Source: RFPW01 sp040401595 (GTDB lineage Bacteria; Pseudomonadota; Gammaproteobacteria; Burkholderiales; Burkholderiaceae_E). From it: 15,426 nt of DNA. This document shows positions 13,585-15,426 of this stretch, one piece after another; position 1 is the first letter of the stretch, and every line of letters begins with the position of its first letter. A model generated the notes under the pieces. It was not told the DNA's origin. It was given only the letters and a program-made list of their open reading frames with translations, and did no database searches. Both the position numbers and the translations under genes were made by a program. Location: assembly GCA_040401595.1 (NCBI GenBank), contig JBBAOE010000043.1:1-15426 (forward strand), read 5' to 3'.

Positions 13585-15033
13585 CTAATGCCCCTTCAAC
13601 TCGTCACCCGTAAGGCGGACGATATGCAGCACATTGGTTGACCCCGGCGTCCCGAAAGGCACGCCTGCCATGATGATGATCCGGCCGCCGGCAACGCCCA
13701 AATGGTATCGCAGCGCCATGCGCTTGCCCTTGGCGACCATTTCTTCGAACGAACCAATGTCCTTCGTCCGCACGGCAAAGGCGCCCCATAATAGCCCCAA
13801 GCGACGCGCGGTTATCTGGCTTGCAGTAAGCACCAACAAGGGCACCGCAGGGCGTTCGCGCGAAATCCGGCGCGCGGTAGACCCTGATGATGTGAAGCAG
13901 ACGATCGCGCTGGTTTCCACGGTATCGACAATACGCCCGCTCGCCTCCGCCAAGGCGTCGGCGGTCGTCCCGTCTGCCGGGGTTTCGGTAAAATGGATAC
14001 GTTTGAAGAAATCCGGGTCGCCCTCCACCTGTTGCGCGATGCGGTCCATGATCGACACCGCTTCAATCGGCCAAGCACCCGCCGCCGTTTCCGCCGATAA
14101 CATCACGGCGTCCGCGCCATCGTAAATGGCCGTCGCCACATCCGAAACCTCGGCCCGTGTCGGTGAGGGCGAAACGATCATCGACTCCAGCATTTGCGTT
14201 GCCACCACGACGGGCTTGCCCATGCGCCGCGCCGTTGACACAATCTTCTTTTGCAGCGGCGGCACTTGTTCCGGCGGTAATTCCACGCCCAAATCGCCGC
14301 GTGCGACCATGACCCCGTCGGCCAGCTCCAGAATTTCTTCCAACCGTCCGATGGCGGCCGGCTTTTCTATCTTGGCAAGCAAGGCGGCCTTGTTGCCGAT
14401 CAGCTTCTTGCCTTCGGCCACATCCTCGGGCCGCTGCACGAAGGACATTGCGATCCAGTCCACGCCTTGCTCCAGCGCAAAGGCAAGGTCCGAACGGTCC
14501 TTCTCGGTGAGCGCCGCAATCGGCACCACCACATCGGGGACGTTCAGCCCCTTTCGGTTTGATAGCATCCCGCCAACTTCAACTTTGGTGTTGATATGTT
14601 CAGCGCCAATCTCGGTAACACGCAAGACGAGCTTGCCATCGTCGAGCAACAGCCGTGCGCCAACCTCCAACGCGGCAAAGATTTCCGGATGCGGCAAATG
14701 GACACGATGCGCATCGCCCGGTGCCGTGTCGGTATCGAGGCGGAAATTGTCGCCGGTGTGCAATTCAACCTTGTCATCGGCAAAGGTTCCAACCCGCAAT
14801 TTCGGGCCCTGCAGGTCAACCAATATCGTAGTTGGCCGATTATACGCTTTTTCCAGTGCACGGATATTGGCAATCAACTGCGCTTTGTCGGCCTGATCGC
14901 CATGGCTCATGTTTACACGAAAAGCATCGGCACCTGCTCGGAACAATTTTTCGATCATCTCGGGCGTATCGCTCGCGGGGCCCAAGGTGGCCAATATGCG
15001 GACCTTGCGCATGCGCGGTTTATGATATTGCAT
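13585..15033 (-). CDS. pyk: Pyruvate kinase
   Basis: A 482-aa glycolytic enzyme converting phosphoenolpyruvate and ADP to pyruvate and ATP. Visible motifs are KVRILATLGPAS (10-21), FRVNMSHG (38-45) with R39, N41 and S43 at the ATP/K+ site, LVDLQGPKLR (71-80), the catalytic lysine K221 in AKIEKP, VARGDLGVE (243-251) with metal and substrate contacts, and PTRAEVSDVATA...DAVMLSAETA (291-317). The C-terminal allosteric-type domain follows to residue 482. The start at 15033 is preferred because GGAG lies eight bases upstream and it gives the usual short lead before KVRILATLGP; upstream in-frame TTG (15087) and ATG (15072) codons lack good ribosome sites. The stop (13585-13587) is two bases from that of the convergent queA, leaving no space for a terminator between them. 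Confidence 0.97.
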   Translation of the reverse strand: MQYHKPRMRKVRILATLGPASDTPEMIEKLFRAGADAFRVNMSHGDQADKAQLIANIRALEKAYNRPTTILVDLQGPKLRVGTFADDKVELHTGDNFRLDTDTAPGDAHRVHLPHPEIFAALEVGARLLLDDGKLVLRVTEIGAEHINTKVEVGGMLSNRKGLNVPDVVVPIAALTEKDRSDLAFALEQGVDWIAMSFVQRPEDVAEGKKLIGNKAALLAKIEKPAAIGRLEEILELADGVMVARGDLGVELPPEQVPPLQKKIVSTARRMGKPVVVATQMLESMIVSPSPTRAEVSDVATAIYDGADAVMLSAETAAGAWPIEAVSIMDRIAQQVEGDPDFFKRIHFTETPADGTTADALAEASGRIVDTVETSAIVCFTSSGSTARRISRERPAVPLLVLTASQITARRLGLLWGAFAVRTKDIGSFEEMVAKGKRMALRYHLGVAGGRIIIMAGVPFGTPGSTNVLHIVRLTGDELKGH

Positions 15034-15113
15034 GGAATTGGCTCCGCGATATGGATTTTGAACGTCAAACATCCCATAACGCAGCAAGCCAGCAACGAAA
15101 AGGGCGCATAATT
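15034..15113. promoter_or_regulatory. 80-base divergent region between pyk and the DUF1244 gene
   Basis: It must carry both promoters or lie inside a longer leader. It contains a small inverted repeat, TTTGA-ACG-TCAAA (15057-15069), which could be an operator half-site pair but is short enough to occur by chance. AAGGG (15101-15105 region) precedes the DUF1244 ATG by about nine bases. No clear -35/-10 pair is visible on either strand. Confidence 0.3.
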
Positions 15114-15416
15114 ATGCAACAGGACAGACAAATTTCAGACGCAGCTGCCGCCGCCGCATTTCGCCGCCTTGTCGCGCATTTGCAGCACCGGCATGATGCG
15201 CAAAATATCGACCTCATGGGCCTCGCCGGCTTTTGCCGAAATTGCCTTGCCGATTGGGTGATGAAGGCAGACGGGCGGCTCACAAAAGACGAAGCGCGCG
15301 AGATGATCCACGGCATGCCCGCCGCCGAGTGGAAGGCAAAGTATCAAAGCGAAGCGACGCCGGAACAATTGCAACGGATGCAGGAAAGCGTGGCGAAGAA
15401 CGCCCCTTCGCATTAA
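15114..15416 (+). CDS. DUF1244 family protein
   Basis: A 100-aa small soluble protein of unknown function. The central stretch, QNIDLMGLAGFCRNCLADW (about residues 29-47), with its GFCRNC motif, is the hallmark of DUF1244, a family mainly found in proteobacteria whose members are mostly helical; the Cys pair and the preceding His residues (HLQHRHD, about 21-27) could bind a metal or act in redox chemistry (inference). The ATG at 15114 has AAGGG about nine bases upstream and gives the normal family length. No signal peptide or membrane segment is present. It is divergent from pyruvate kinase with an 80-base gap. The window ends ten bases after its stop. Confidence 0.91.
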   Translation: MQQDRQISDAAAAAAFRRLVAHLQHRHDAQNIDLMGLAGFCRNCLADWVMKADGRLTKDEAREMIHGMPAAEWKAKYQSEATPEQLQRMQESVAKNAPSH

Positions 15417-15426
15417 GGCGCTGTCA

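Noticed and set aside
13634..14896. Two long plus-strand open frames (13634-14125 and 14126-14896) antisense to pyk
   Set aside because: Both are Ser/Ala/Thr-rich shadows of the pyruvate kinase gene, which has full family motifs on the other strand.
1..15426. tRNA or rRNA genes, CRISPR arrays, insertion sequences, phage genes
   Set aside because: I looked for cloverleaf-like ends, regularly spaced repeats, terminal inverted repeats and transposase or integrase motifs and saw none; the sequence is almost fully used by the genes listed.

Overview
The window looks like a chromosomal segment of an alphaproteobacterium, most likely of the order Sphingomonadales. The basis is a moderately GC-rich sequence, a large TonB-dependent receptor with the C-terminal pattern common in sphingomonads, a TPR/2-oxoglutarate oxygenase protein of a type frequent there, a periplasmic cyclophilin followed by queA, and a pyruvate kinase divergent from a DUF1244 gene. 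I judged this from protein patterns only; no database search was possible.

Left part (1-2341): the 5' two thirds of a penicillin/AHL-acylase-family gene runs off the left edge on the minus strand. It is divergent from a leucyl aminopeptidase of family M17 that carries a clear signal peptide. Both products appear to be exported amide/peptide hydrolases. Next (2342-5047) is the disaggregase gene clpB, preceded by a possible heat-shock promoter and a perfect 12-bp hairpin in the probable 5' leader.

Middle part (5048-11562): this is the accessory-looking section. Two paralogous 2-oxoglutarate/Fe(II) oxygenases (COG3751-like) are divergently transcribed. The second overlaps by one base with a TPR protein ending in a different 2OG-Fe(II) oxygenase domain (PF13759-like). 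A bidirectional terminator separates that operon from a convergent 988-aa TonB-dependent receptor gene. Three putative non-heme iron hydroxylases beside one outer-membrane receptor suggest a locus for taking up and/or hydroxylating a specific peptide-like or siderophore-like substrate, or for modifying a protein. The substrate is unknown. This is the best candidate for an undescribed system here.

Right part (11563-15426): a 342-base non-coding leader region is followed by housekeeping genes. These are a periplasmic peptidyl-prolyl isomerase, queA (queuosine tRNA modification) 19 bases downstream of it, pyruvate kinase convergent with queA across a 2-base gap, and a small DUF1244 gene divergent from pyk. 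I saw no tRNA, rRNA, CRISPR array, insertion sequence or phage gene.
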